From contig NZ_JAENIM010000021.1 in the NCBI RefSeq assembly GCF_016595495.1, positions 1 through 64,000 of the forward strand: 64,000 nt of DNA. The letters are read 5' to 3'. The DNA comes from Persicirhabdus sediminis (lineage in GTDB: Bacteria > Verrucomicrobiota > Verrucomicrobiia > Verrucomicrobiales > Akkermansiaceae). This document shows, piece after piece, positions 24,277 through 36,956 of this stretch. The position numbers and the translations under genes are program-made. Each line of letters starts with the position of its first letter. Positions within the stretch are counted from its first letter, which is position 1. The notes below the pieces were generated by a model that ran no database searches, was not told where the DNA came from, and was given only the letters and a program-made list of their open reading frames with translations.

Positions 24277-24606
24277 TTAGATATGGTTTCTTCTATCGGC
24301 TAATATGCCGACGATGAAAAAGGCGATGAGAACGATGGCACATAAGTTTAAATCATTCATTCCCTTGAGGTAAGCAGCTAGTATCCCCGCGCATTTGATA
24401 GCCAGCCAGCCGTACCCAAAGGCACAGACCAAAACAAAAACTAATACACGCAGCACAAACATCCAGCTGGAGATCATGCCTTTTACAAATTTTGTTAGCT
24501 CCTTACCATAGATAACTAACAATGACGCAATCCACGCGAAGGTCACCTCACGAAGGTGATCTCTAATCCAAAAAGCAGCGTCGTTTAACAAGGACTGTAA
24601 ATCCAT
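24277..24606 (-). CDS. DUF3392-like small membrane protein
   Basis: A 109-residue inner-membrane protein with three predicted helices (EVTFAWIASLLVIYG, FVLRVLVFVLVCAFGYGWLA and LNLCAIVLIAFFIVGILADRR). The pattern, including FVLVCAFGYG and the ILADRR end, matches DUF3392 proteins, whose role is unknown. The ATG at 24606 gives a normal length; a longer frame to 24732 adds a Cys- and Arg-rich leader with no conservation signs. It converges on the DUF900 gene with stop codons side by side and no obvious terminator between them. Confidence 0.75.
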   Translation of the reverse strand: MDLQSLLNDAAFWIRDHLREVTFAWIASLLVIYGKELTKFVKGMISSWMFVLRVLVFVLVCAFGYGWLAIKCAGILAAYLKGMNDLNLCAIVLIAFFIVGILADRRNHI

Positions 24607-24853
24607 AAGCTGGACGCTAGCTAGAATGCCCAGCGCTGTCGAGTCAGCATCTCGCGGCTGGCGGAGACAGCTCAACAGCCGCCAACCTGCGCAAGCGTTT
24701 GACCGCAAGGAATTACTCCGTGAAGTCTTCATTTTGGACCTTAATCGCCCCTAACTGGACTATTAATGGCCAAAATCCATCCGTTGGCTTGCATAAGTTG
24801 CTACAGATGTGTATGCAAATCGCGCGTTAATCATTAACAACGCGTAATACATC

Positions 24854-27800
24854 ATGCTCAAGTGGATTCTCCAAAAAATCGTCGGCAGTAAGAACCAGCG
24901 CGAAGTGAAGCGCCTTGCCCCTGTCGTCGCCAAAATTAACGAACTCGAAGAGGCTTATCAGAAAGAATCTGAGGAGGCACTTCAAGCCAGAGTTCAAGGC
25001 TGGCAAAAGCACCTACATCGCTATCTTCCACTCGGTGCCCCCACTGTTCGTCAGCTTGAGCAAATGGATAGCGAGCAGCTCGAGGCCGTCGCCGAACTCA
25101 TGAACGAGCGCCTTGACTCATTGCGCTCAGAATATTCATCACTGCCAAAATGTGATGCTTCGGTAGAATCTATCGAAGCTGGTAAAAAAGCATTTACCGA
25201 GATCGAAGACGATTTTCCACGCGCACGCGCCAAGTACCTCGACGAAATTCTACCAGAAGCCTACGCGGCGGTGAAAAATGGAGCACGCCGTTTGTGTGGT
25301 TCAGAGATCAATGTCACCGACACAACCATGACGTGGGAAATGGTTCACTTCGACGTCCAGCTGATCGGCGGTATTGCACTGCACCGCGGCATGATTGCAG
25401 AAATGCAGACCGGTGAGGGTAAAACTCTGGTCGCTACTCTACCCGTTTTCCTTAACGCACTAACTGGTCTCGGCGTTCACGTCGTCACCGTTAACGATTA
25501 CCTCGCACGCCGTGACTCCGACTGGATGGGAGCTGTGTTCCGCTACCTCGGTCTCTCAGTTGGTTGTATTCAGGGGCAGATGCCACCGCACCTGCGCCGC
25601 GAGCAGTACGAATGCGATATCACTTACGGAACCAATGCCGAGTTTGGCTTTGATTACCTTCGTGATAACGGCATGGCTTCTTCAAAAGAAGAACAAGTGC
25701 AGCGCAGCCACTACTTTGCGATTATTGATGAGGTGGACTCCATCCTCATTGATGAAGCGCGTACACCGCTCATCATTTCAGGTCCATCTACCGTTTCTAA
25801 CTCCGACCAATACCCGCTCTACAAACCACTCGTCGAGCAGCTGGTCAAAAAACAAAACGTGCTCTGCAACGAGCTCGCTGGAGAAGCGAAAAAAGCGCTC
25901 AAAGCTGAAGACTTTGAAACCGCTGGACGCGCACTTTTCAAAATCAAGCTGGGCAACCCACGCAACCGTCAGCTGATGCGCTTCATGGAAGAGCCTGACG
26001 CTCGCCGCCTGATCGAAAAGACCGAGCTTTCCATGTACCAAGATTCGCAGAAACGCGACCTCTTTGCCATCAAGGAAGAGCTCTACTACACCATCGATGA
26101 AAAAGCACACGATGCTGATCTCATGGAAATGGGCCGCAACCTGCTAGACCCAGAAGATCCAGAGGCATTTGTTCTCCCAGACCTTGGCACCGCCTACGCT
26201 GAGCTCGACGCCGACGAAGGCCTCAGCAAAGAAGAACGACTCGCTAACAAGCAGAGCTTGCAAGAGCGCCTCGACAATCAAGGTACCAAGATTCACGCCA
26301 TTTCTCAGCTCCTCAAGGCCTACTGCCTGTATGAGAAAGATGTGGAATACGTTATCAGCGAAAACAAAGTGGTTATCGTTGACGAAAACACAGGTCGTGA
26401 AATGCCAGGTCGCCGTTGGTCAGATGGCCTCCACCAAGCAGTTGAAGCCAAAGAAGGAGTAGAAGTTGAACGCGAAACTCAAACCTACGCCACCATTACC
26501 ATTCAGAACTACTTCCGCCTCTATCAGAAGCTAGCCGGCATGACGGGTACTGCGGAAACTGAAGCGGCTGAATTCCACGACATCTACAGACTCGACGTTC
26601 TACCAATTCCGACTAACCGTCCGAACCAGCGCATCGACGAAAACGATCAGGTCTTCAAAACTCGCCGTGAGAAATACAATGCGGTGGTGCAGAAAATTCA
26701 AGAAGCCCACGACAAAGGCCAGCCAGTACTCGCTGGTACAGCCTCTGTTGAATCTTCCGAAACTCTATCACGCATGCTGCAGCGCGCTAAGATTCCTCAC
26801 AAGGTTCTCAACGCCAAACAACACATGCAGGAGGCTGAGATCGTTAGAAACGCTGGTCAAAAAGGAGCGGTTACCGTTTCTACTAACATGGCTGGTCGTG
26901 GTACCGATATTAAACTCGGTGAAGGTGTACCTGAAGCTGGCGGACTCTTCGTTCTCGCCACTGAGCGTCACCCATCACGTCGTATCGACCGCCAGCTACG
27001 CGGCCGTTGTTCTCGTCAGGGTGACCCAGGTCGCAGCCAGTTCTACATCTCATTTGAGGATGATCTGATGCGCAACTTCGCAGCCGCTGACCGCATGACT
27101 GCCATGATGGATCGATTTGGCATGGAAGACGGCGAAGCGCTCGAGCACAAGTGGCTCAACAAATCTGTAGAGACAGCTCAGAAGCGCGTAGAACAACGTG
27201 ACTACATGATGCGTAAGCGCGTGCTCGACTACGATGACGTGATGAACCAACAACGTGAAGTCGTCTACGGCTACCGCAACGAAGTTCTCGAGTCAGAAAA
27301 TCCACGCGACCTAATTAACGAAGTCATCGACAAAGCGATCAGCGCACGAGTCTATCACTTCATGGAAGAGCGTGACGAAGGATCTCCAGATCTGGCTGAA
27401 ATGCTCAACTGGGTGAACTCAACATTCCCACTCCAGCTAGATATCGATAGCTGTGGATTTGCTGACCGCGATAGCGAAGGCAATGCCAAGTTCATCATCG
27501 AGGAAGTCACCAAAGCCTACGAGCTGAAAAACGAAGGTGCAGATGCAGGCATGCTCGACTATAGCGAGCGCCAGATCATCATGACTGCCATCGACAAACT
27601 CTGGCAGGAACACCTCTACAACATGGATGCGCTGCGCGAAGGTGTTCACCTGCGTGCTCAGGGGCAAAAAGATCCACTCGTCGAATACAAAAATGAGGCC
27701 TACGTCTTGTTCGAAGACCTCATGAACAATATCGACAATGAGACGCTCAGCAACCTGTTCCGCTCTAGCGCTAACATGTCTCACTTCGAGCAAATGCTGG

Positions 27801-28009
27801 CAAATATGCCTCAGGAAATGAACAACCCTGAAGACATTATCAACGAGATCAACATGGCCCTCACCGGTAGCTCAGGCAACATCAACCCTGCTGCCGGCAG
27901 TAGCTCAGAGAAACCAATTAAAATCTCATTGCCTAAAAGCAAGCAGAAGAAAGCCATCAGCCTGCCAAAAAAGCAGCGCGCTCCTGAAGCCGAAGGCGAT
28001 AAGGAATAA
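24854..28009 (+). CDS. secA: Preprotein translocase ATPase SecA
   Basis: A 1,051-residue SecA, the motor that pushes unfolded proteins through the SecYEG channel. Walker A is GEGKTLVATL (MQTGEGKT near residue 187), the DEAD-type site is IIDEVDSILIDEAR, and STNMAGRGTDIKLGEG and the helicase motif RQLRGRCSRQGDPG are all present. It is longer than the about 900-residue E. coli protein because of an insertion near residues 320-460 (ELAGEAKKALKAEDFETAG, LMEMGRNLLDPEDPE). It lacks the C-terminal zinc-binding Cys motif and ends in a Lys-rich tail. Motif words such as CCAGCT are less dense here than in neighbours, as in other highly expressed genes. A strong terminator follows. Confidence 0.97.
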   Translation: MLKWILQKIVGSKNQREVKRLAPVVAKINELEEAYQKESEEALQARVQGWQKHLHRYLPLGAPTVRQLEQMDSEQLEAVAELMNERLDSLRSEYSSLPKCDASVESIEAGKKAFTEIEDDFPRARAKYLDEILPEAYAAVKNGARRLCGSEINVTDTTMTWEMVHFDVQLIGGIALHRGMIAEMQTGEGKTLVATLPVFLNALTGLGVHVVTVNDYLARRDSDWMGAVFRYLGLSVGCIQGQMPPHLRREQYECDITYGTNAEFGFDYLRDNGMASSKEEQVQRSHYFAIIDEVDSILIDEARTPLIISGPSTVSNSDQYPLYKPLVEQLVKKQNVLCNELAGEAKKALKAEDFETAGRALFKIKLGNPRNRQLMRFMEEPDARRLIEKTELSMYQDSQKRDLFAIKEELYYTIDEKAHDADLMEMGRNLLDPEDPEAFVLPDLGTAYAELDADEGLSKEERLANKQSLQERLDNQGTKIHAISQLLKAYCLYEKDVEYVISENKVVIVDENTGREMPGRRWSDGLHQAVEAKEGVEVERETQTYATITIQNYFRLYQKLAGMTGTAETEAAEFHDIYRLDVLPIPTNRPNQRIDENDQVFKTRREKYNAVVQKIQEAHDKGQPVLAGTASVESSETLSRMLQRAKIPHKVLNAKQHMQEAEIVRNAGQKGAVTVSTNMAGRGTDIKLGEGVPEAGGLFVLATERHPSRRIDRQLRGRCSRQGDPGRSQFYISFEDDLMRNFAAADRMTAMMDRFGMEDGEALEHKWLNKSVETAQKRVEQRDYMMRKRVLDYDDVMNQQREVVYGYRNEVLESENPRDLINEVIDKAISARVYHFMEERDEGSPDLAEMLNWVNSTFPLQLDIDSCGFADRDSEGNAKFIIEEVTKAYELKNEGADAGMLDYSERQIIMTAIDKLWQEHLYNMDALREGVHLRAQGQKDPLVEYKNEAYVLFEDLMNNIDNETLSNLFRSSANMSHFEQMLANMPQEMNNPEDIINEINMALTGSSGNINPAAGSSSEKPIKISLPKSKQKKAISLPKKQRAPEAEGDKE

Positions 28010-28040
28010 TCTATACTAACTAGATCGCCTATTCATTTAC

Positions 28041-28072
28041 AAAAAGCTGCCCAAGCGGGCAGCTTTTTTTTT
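28041..28072 (+). terminator. Rho-independent terminator of secA
   Basis: AAAAAGCTGCCC pairs with GGGCAGCTTTTT around the loop AAGC, followed by a continued T run. It lies 31 bases after the secA stop. Confidence 0.95.
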
Positions 28073-28114
28073 GTGCCCTGAGCTAGCAAAAAAGGCAGCC
28101 ACCCCGCAGCCCCT

Positions 28115-28155
28115 AGGTGGTACTATATTCTATTTTTTTGATAGTATCCTCACCT
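28115..28155 (+). promoter_or_regulatory. Inverted repeat upstream of the beta-galactosidase gene
   Basis: AGGTG-TACTAT (28115-28126) is mirrored by ATAGTA-TCACCT (28141-28155) with a T-rich loop between. It lies 75 bases before the start codon of the GH2 gene, so it may be an operator or a weak hairpin. Only the symmetry supports it. Confidence 0.35.
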
Positions 28156-28226
28156 GCGCATAATTTTTTCTTATTTGACGCGTATTGATATGTCATCCCC
28201 CCCCCTGTAAACACGGCAAAAGATAA

Positions 28227-31472
<3,246 letters not shown>

Positions 31473-31497
31473 TACACGCTGAATCAATTCAACCTTC

Positions 31498-31548
31498 ATG
31501 CCCGTGGGCCGATCGACCTCTAATGGTCATCAGCTCGCGGGCATTTTT
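31498..31548 (+). terminator. Terminator of the beta-galactosidase gene
   Basis: ATGCCCG (31498-31504) pairs with CGGGCAT (31538-31544), with an inner GACC/GGTC stem, then five T. It lies 26 bases after the stop. Confidence 0.8.
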
Positions 31549-31616
31549 CGTTAGTCACAATGCAACATTTTTACTCAGCCCGTAGTAGCTGAAGCTAAAA
31601 TGCCCCGTCGTAGCAG

Positions 31617-31883
31617 CTAGCGTCCCTTCATCACCATCAACATGTCGTAGATGGCTAATAAGATCACCAGCAAGGTGTAAAAAACGCAGCCAAACCACCA
31701 AATCACAAAGAGCCAGACATGCTTGCCGAGGAAACCAGCTAGCGGCCACGCGCCCAAAACTACGATGATCAATAGAAATATGAGCAGCTGAAACAAGATC
31801 TTACGTCGCAACTCGCGCGTATGAAGAATCGTCTTTGATAGGCCCATACATACCTGAACCCAGCTTGCTCTCTTTTTTGCCAT
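31617..31883 (-). CDS. Small two-helix membrane protein
   Basis: An 88-residue protein from the ATG at 31883 (MAKKRASWVQVC); another ATG at 31847 would give 76 residues. Two strong membrane helices (ILFQLLIFLLIIVVLGAWPLA and WLFVIWWFGCVFYTLLVILL) flank a short loop, and the end is basic (MVMKGR). Its length and pattern occur in many unnamed bacterial inner-membrane proteins. It lies opposite in strand to the polysaccharide genes on both sides, so it is probably not part of that locus. Confidence 0.55.
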   Translation of the reverse strand: MAKKRASWVQVCMGLSKTILHTRELRRKILFQLLIFLLIIVVLGAWPLAGFLGKHVWLFVIWWFGCVFYTLLVILLAIYDMLMVMKGR

Positions 31884-32057
31884 CACCCACACGCTAAGCC
31901 AGATCGAACGCCGCTCCAAGCGCGAATTTAGCCCGCTCACAAACACCTTTGCGCCAGCCAGATGTAGGCAAAGAAGAAATAATCCGCGGCCTAACGACGT
32001 ATTCATTTCACAGACAACCGCCAGCACACGCAGCGAGCTATTTCACCCCGCACGCCA

Positions 32058-33578
32058 ATGACACTTATTTTCCGCCAGGCCATCACCAAACTCAATGCAC
32101 TCGCCTGCCTAACTACCGGCGCGCTTTGCCTGAGCACAGGCGCCCAGCCTGAGGAAAAACCAAACATCATATTTTTCCTCATTGATGACATGGGGCTGAT
32201 GGATACCAGCGTGCCTTTCATCACCGACGAAGCTGGCCAGCCAAAAATCTATCCACTCAACCAATACTACCACACACCAGCTATGGAAATGCTGGCGTCG
32301 CGCGGTCATCGATTTGAAACCTTCTACGCTAACAGCGTGTGCTCACCGTCACGAATTTCTATCATGACTGGGCAGAGCTCCGCTAGACACAGAAGCACCC
32401 AGTGGATCAATCAAGATGAAAGAAATGCGGGGCCAGACGGCTGGCGCTGGGATGGCATTGCAGCCGACCAAGTCACGCTGCCAAAAGTTCTCCGCCAAAA
32501 TGGCTACCGCACCATTCACATTGGCAAAGGCCATTATGGTCCGCTCAACAGCCCGGCGGCGGACCCCAAATTTATTGGCTTTGATATCAACATTGGCGGC
32601 TGCTCTATCGGCAGCCCAGCCAGCTACTCTGGAAAAGATAACTATAGAAGCGGCATCTATCATGTTCCACATTTAGAAGCCTATCATGGCACTGATACTC
32701 ATCTCACCGACGCTCTAACCATAGAAGCCTGTAAGCAGATTGATAAGTCTATAGCCGACGGCAAACCATTCTTCCTGCAGCTCGCCCACTACGCGCTGCA
32801 CGCGCCATTCCAGCCAGATCCACGCTTCGCAGATAAATACAGCGACGAAGCTGACCCACTCATGCCCGCCTACGCCAGTCTGGTAGAGGGCATGGACAAA
32901 TCGCTAGGCGACCTCATCAGCCACCTCGAAGACAAGGGTCTCGGTGAAAATACGATTCTCTTTTTCCTCGGCGATAACGGATCTGACGCGCCTTATCACG
33001 GGCGCAAAAGTAATGTTAGTCAGAAAATCGGCAGCTCTGCGCCGCTACGTGGTAAAAAAGGCACCCATTACGATGGCGGCATGCGCGTGCCATTCATTGC
33101 CAGCTGGGTCACACCTACAGCCAGCTCTGCCTTGCAGAAAAAATGGCCGTTAGCGCAAAATCAAATCACTAGCAAAGAGCATGGATTTGCCTCTATCGAA
33201 GATCTATTCCCAACAACGCTAGAGCTTGCTGGCTGCGACGCGCCTGCTGGTCATCCATTAGACGGCTCCAGCATGCTCGGTGTGCTGGCAACAGCAAACA
33301 GCGCTAGCATGCGCAATGAGTTTCTCATGCATTTCCCTCACGCTCACCGCAGTTCCTACTTTACGGTATTTCGCCAAGGGCCATGGAAAATCATCTATCA
33401 TTACAACAAACCAGCTGATCAAGCTTACGAACTATTCAACTTGCTAGATGACCCAACAGAAGCTCACAACTTAGCCCGTAGCCAGCCAGAAAGACTCAAA
33501 CACATGGCTGCATCTATGCAGCTAGCGCTGAACCAAGCTGGTGCTCAATACATGAAAGATAAGCCCATTTTACCTTAG
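32058..33578 (+). CDS. Type I sulfatase (arylsulfatase A family), paralog 1
   Basis: A 506-residue exported sulfatase removing sulfate esters. The signal peptide is followed by metal-site Asp43-Asp44 (FFLIDDMGLMDTS) and the formylglycine site Cys95 in CSPSR, with FLGDNGSDAP supplying other metal ligands and GKGHYG a substrate lysine/His region. Cys (not Ser) at this site means a formylglycine-generating or radical-SAM maturase is needed; neither is certain in this window. It is 65-75% similar by eye to the next gene, so they are a recent tandem duplication. Substrate probably a sulfated galactan, from the beta-galactosidase nearby. Confidence 0.93.
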   Translation: MTLIFRQAITKLNALACLTTGALCLSTGAQPEEKPNIIFFLIDDMGLMDTSVPFITDEAGQPKIYPLNQYYHTPAMEMLASRGHRFETFYANSVCSPSRISIMTGQSSARHRSTQWINQDERNAGPDGWRWDGIAADQVTLPKVLRQNGYRTIHIGKGHYGPLNSPAADPKFIGFDINIGGCSIGSPASYSGKDNYRSGIYHVPHLEAYHGTDTHLTDALTIEACKQIDKSIADGKPFFLQLAHYALHAPFQPDPRFADKYSDEADPLMPAYASLVEGMDKSLGDLISHLEDKGLGENTILFFLGDNGSDAPYHGRKSNVSQKIGSSAPLRGKKGTHYDGGMRVPFIASWVTPTASSALQKKWPLAQNQITSKEHGFASIEDLFPTTLELAGCDAPAGHPLDGSSMLGVLATANSASMRNEFLMHFPHAHRSSYFTVFRQGPWKIIYHYNKPADQAYELFNLLDDPTEAHNLARSQPERLKHMAASMQLALNQAGAQYMKDKPILP

Positions 33579-33664
33579 GCCAAATCAACTGATAGATAGC
33601 CATCCCATTACCTTTCGGCCAAGTTATATTAATAGCCCGCTACAAAATCACACCATACGTGCCA

Positions 33665-35194
33665 ATGTCATTCTCACTACGCCCAAAATTTCGCCACCTC
33701 TCCAGCTGCCTATTGCTAGCGTTCTCAGCATCCAGCCAGCTCACCACCGCCGCCGAGAGCGAGCAAGCAACACAACCTAACGTCATCATTTTTCTCATCG
33801 ATGACATGGGGCTGATGGATACCAGCGTGCCTTTCATAACAGACAAACAAGGCCAGCCAGAGGTTCAGAAACTCAACGAGTACTACCATACGCCAGCCAT
33901 GGAAATGTTGGCATCCCGTGGCCATCGTTTTGAAACATTCTACGCTAACAGCGTGTGCTCACCATCAAGGATTTCTATCATGACTGGGCAAAGTTCTGCT
34001 CGCCATCACAGCAGCCAGTGGATCAATCCACGCAAACGCAATGAAGGGCCAGCTGACTGGCAATGGGATGGCATCACCGCAGAAAAAATTACCCTGCCAA
34101 AAGTGCTCAAACCAGCTGGCTACAATACCTATCACGTGGGTAAAGCCCACTTTGGTAATCAAAAAAGTCCAGCTAGTGACCCAACATTCATCGGCTTCGA
34201 CGTCAATATTGGCGGCAACTCGATCGGGCGACCAGATAGCTATTACGGCGAAAAAAACTACGGCAAAGGGCTCTATCAGGTCCCAAATCTCGAAGCATAC
34301 CACGGCACCAACACCCACCTATCAGACGCGCTAACAATTGAAGCGTGTAAGCTCATCGACTCCTCAGTAGATGAGAAGAAACCATTTTTCCTCCATTTCG
34401 CTCACTATGCGCTGCACGCACCATTTCAGCCAGATCCACGCTACGTAGACAAATACGCTAATGACTTAGGATCAGAAATGCCAGCTTACGCAAGCCTAGT
34501 GGAAGGTATGGACAAGTCGCTGGGCGATCTAATCACCCACCTCGAAAAAATTGGCCAAGCGGAAAACACACTTATCTTTTTCCTAGGAGACAATGGCTCA
34601 GACGCCCCTGTGGATGGCAGAAAAGGTGACGTGGTTTACGACATCGGCAGCTCTGCACCGCTGCGTGGTAGAAAAGGAACTTATTACGAGGGCGGCATGC
34701 GCGTGCCATTCATCGCCGCTTGGGCAAAACCAAATCTAGAGCATCCAATACAGAAAAACTGGCCGATTGCACAAAATGCGATCACTCACAAATCAGCTGG
34801 ATTTGCCAGCATTGAGGACCTATTTCCAACTATCACCACACTAGCGGGAGCAAGTTCACCAGCAGATCACAAACTCGACGGCAATAATATCCTGCCAGCT
34901 CTAGCTGAAGCTAACACAGCTAGCCCGCGCACCAGCTTCCTCATGCATTTCCCGCATGAGCACCGTAGCTCCGAGTTTACCGTGTACCGCAAAGGAGCAT
35001 GGAAGCTTGTCTATCACTACAACAAACCTGCTGCTGAAGCCTATGAACTCTTCAACTTGCTAGAAGACACCAGCGAAGATAACAACCTCGCTAACAGCCA
35101 GCCAGAAAAACTCAAGTCCATGGCCGTCGGCATGCTGAATGCGCTGGATGACGCCGACGCTCAGTTTACTAAGGACAAGCCAAAACTACCTTAG
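33665..35194 (+). CDS. Type I sulfatase (arylsulfatase A family), paralog 2
   Basis: A 509-residue exported sulfatase, closely related to the preceding gene. It has a signal peptide (cleaved near TTAAES), LIDDMGLMDTS with the metal Asp residues, the formylglycine Cys98 in NSVCSPSRIS, and FFLGDNGSDAPVDG. The ATG at 33665 is used; GTG two codons earlier is possible. The short upstream context GCCAATG is the same before both paralogs, supporting tandem duplication including the start region. Differences cluster in the segment after CSPSR and in VDGRKGDVVYDIG against YHGRKSNVSQKIG, so they may act on different sulfate positions of one glycan. Confidence 0.93.
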   Translation: MSFSLRPKFRHLSSCLLLAFSASSQLTTAAESEQATQPNVIIFLIDDMGLMDTSVPFITDKQGQPEVQKLNEYYHTPAMEMLASRGHRFETFYANSVCSPSRISIMTGQSSARHHSSQWINPRKRNEGPADWQWDGITAEKITLPKVLKPAGYNTYHVGKAHFGNQKSPASDPTFIGFDVNIGGNSIGRPDSYYGEKNYGKGLYQVPNLEAYHGTNTHLSDALTIEACKLIDSSVDEKKPFFLHFAHYALHAPFQPDPRYVDKYANDLGSEMPAYASLVEGMDKSLGDLITHLEKIGQAENTLIFFLGDNGSDAPVDGRKGDVVYDIGSSAPLRGRKGTYYEGGMRVPFIAAWAKPNLEHPIQKNWPIAQNAITHKSAGFASIEDLFPTITTLAGASSPADHKLDGNNILPALAEANTASPRTSFLMHFPHEHRSSEFTVYRKGAWKLVYHYNKPAAEAYELFNLLEDTSEDNNLANSQPEKLKSMAVGMLNALDDADAQFTKDKPKLP

Positions 35195-35202
35195 CCTCAG
35201 CG

Positions 35203-35562
35203 CTACACAAAATAGGTATCGTCGTGTTGATAAGGCGGCGCACAGCAACAGAGGAAGGAGAGGTCCTCTTGCGCGGAAATCTGGTGCCATTCTCCAGCTG
35301 GAATAAGAATGGCATCACCCGCCCCTACCAATTTCTCTTCGCCATTGATTTCCATTTTCCCCGCGCCGCTGACAATGAAATAAAATTCTTCACTCAGCTT
35401 GTGGTAATGGCGGTCCGTAGCGCAGCCAGCTGGCAGAAAAGCTTCTGCTAGACTTTGTTTTTGCACTGGCGCATTGGTTTTATCCAAAATGCTTCTGATG
35501 GTTGATCCGTCTTTGGTGGTAAACGGATCTTGGTCAGCTAGATTATTCACGGTCATAGGCAT
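35203..35562 (-). CDS. Cupin-domain protein
   Basis: A 119-residue small beta-barrel protein of the cupin superfamily. Metal-binding motif 1 is HYHKLSEEFYFIVSG-like (ATDRHYHKLSEEFYFI), and motif 2 is GDAILIPAGEWH, with GAGKMEINGEEKLVG between. Such single-domain cupins can be sugar isomerases, dioxygenases or sensors; no partner gene helps here. The C-terminus has an unusual CCCAPP run. I start at the ATG at 35562, because further upstream the frame runs into the repeat array at 35608 and encodes repeat sequence. It converges on the second sulfatase (8 bases apart). Confidence 0.78.
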   Translation of the reverse strand: MPMTVNNLADQDPFTTKDGSTIRSILDKTNAPVQKQSLAEAFLPAGCATDRHYHKLSEEFYFIVSGAGKMEINGEEKLVGAGDAILIPAGEWHQISAQEDLSFLCCCAPPYQHDDTYFV

Positions 35563-35607
35563 GGCCAAACCATCACCCAAGTCTAGCCAGCTAGCAAGCG
35601 CACCCTT

Positions 35608-36748
35608 TGGAAGAGTGAATTTTGAAGAGAGAAGAGTGAGTTCCAGTACGATGAAACCCTGCCTTTGGAAGAGTGAATTTTGAAGAGAGAAGAGTGAATT
35701 CCAGTACGATGAAACCAAGCTAGCCCAGCCAGCTCCGCAGTTCTGCCGCAGGCTTTGGGAGTGCGGAGATCCTTCTCCGCTTTTTTGTGCTCGCCGGAAT
35801 ACGACGATATCTAGCTCCCTTGCAGGGCGCGTTCAATACTCTCATTTATCCCAGGGCTGAAGCCCTGGGCTTTGTTCTGTAGCGCCTTCAGCGCCATGGG
35901 CTGGCCGGAGATTTTTGAAAAAAGTAATGCACCCTGCGGAAGAGTGAATTTTGAAGAGTGAAGAGTGAGTTCCAGTACGATGGGTACGGGTCAGGACATC
36001 AGTTCAGCAGTTCCGCAGTTCTGCCGCAGGCTTTGGGAGTGCGGAGATCCTTCTCCGCTTTTTTGTGCTAGCTGAACGGCGGGAAGAGTGAATTTTGAAG
36101 AGTGAAGAGTGAATTCCAGTACGATGGGTACGGGTCAGGACATCAGTTCAGCAGTTCAGCAGTTCAGCAGTTCAGCAGTTCAGCAGTTCAGCAGTTCAGC
36201 AGTTCAGCAGTTCAGCAGTTCTGCAGTTCTGCCGCAGGCTTTGGGAGTGCGGAGATCCTTCTCCGCTTTTTTGTGCTCGCTGGAATACGACGATATCTAG
36301 CTCCCTTTCAGGGCGCGTTCACGACTCTCATTTATCCCAGGGCTGAAGCCCTGGGCTTTGTTCTGTAGCGCCTTCAGCGCCATGGGCTGGCCGGAGATTT
36401 TTGAAAAAAAGTAACGCACCCTGCGGAAGAGTGAATTTTGAAGAGTGAAGAGTGAGTTCCAGTACGATGGGTACGGGTCAGGACATCAGTTCAGCAGTTC
36501 CGCAGTTCTGCCGCAGGCTTTGGGAGTGCGGAGATCCTTCTCCGCTTTTTTGTGCTCGCCGGAATGCGACGATATCTAGCTCCCTTTCAGGGCGCGATCA
36601 CGACTCTCATTTATCCCAGGGCTGAAGCCCTGGGCTTTGTTCTGTAGCGCCTTCAGCGCCATGGGCTGGCCGGAGATTTTTGAAAAAAAGTAACGCACCC
36701 TGCGGAAGAGTGAATTTTGAAGAGAGAAGAGTGAGTTCCAATACGATG
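35608..36748. repeat. Mosaic array of non-coding repeats
   Basis: A 1.1-kb block built from at least four modules. A GAAGAGTGAATTTTGAAGAG module is followed by GTGAGTTCCAGTACGATG (copies at about 35608, 35667, 35938, 36082, 36423 and 36703). An AGTTCAGC octamer varies from 1 to 9 copies. A GCGGAG-ATCCTT-CTCCGC hairpin sits in GGAGTGCGGAGATCCTTC. A palindrome block carries CCCAGGGCTGAAGCCCTGGG (35850, 36336, 36615) with the related GCGCCTTCAGCGCC. The full unit is about 270-340 bp, present in two complete copies, one with fewer modules and partial copies at the ends. No gene uses it. Such families occur scattered in PVC and planctomycete genomes. Confidence 0.9.
36145..36220. repeat. Octanucleotide tandem repeat (AGTTCAGC)9
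   Basis: Nine perfect copies plus a variant, while the same position in the neighbouring repeat units has one or two copies. This is a recent expansion by slippage and probably variable between strains. Confidence 0.95.
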
Positions 36749-36874
36749 AAACTTTAAACTATGTCCTGAACCCGTAACCTTTTTCGCGGTGCGTCATCTA
36801 TCAGAAAGTCACTGAAAACTGAAAACTGAAAACTAGCGCAGCCACTGTTCCCTGATCACTGCTCACTACAGACT
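36749..36874. other. Simple repeats upstream of the PEPCK terminator
   Basis: No gene. It contains CTGAAAACTGAAAACTG (three tandem ACTGAAAA octamers near 36810-36836) and CACTGTTCCCTGATCACTG-type words near 36844-36866, the same simple 8-mer style as the array before it. Confidence 0.7.
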
Positions 36875-36919
36875 TAAAAAAACAAAAAACCGCCTCGCTG
36901 CGTGAGCAACGAGGCGGTT
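36875..36919 (-). terminator. Rho-independent terminator of pckG
   Basis: Minus-strand stem AACCGCCTCG / CGAGGCGGTT (10 bp, loop of 12) followed by TTTTTTGTTTTTTT. It is 37 bases after the PEPCK stop. Confidence 0.95.
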
Positions 36920-36956
36920 GATTGCTTATGAATTACTCTGAGAGAGTATTTCGAAA

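Noticed and set aside
28115-28155. Riboswitch before the beta-galactosidase gene
   Set aside because: Only a simple inverted repeat is visible; no conserved riboswitch core was recognised.
36102-36368. Open frames through the AGTTCAGC repeats (FSSSAVQQ pattern)
   Set aside because: They are created by the octamer expansion and change with copy number; no start context, family or conservation.
35608-36748. CRISPR array
   Set aside because: Repeats are composite modules of unequal length without regular spacers, and no cas genes are present.
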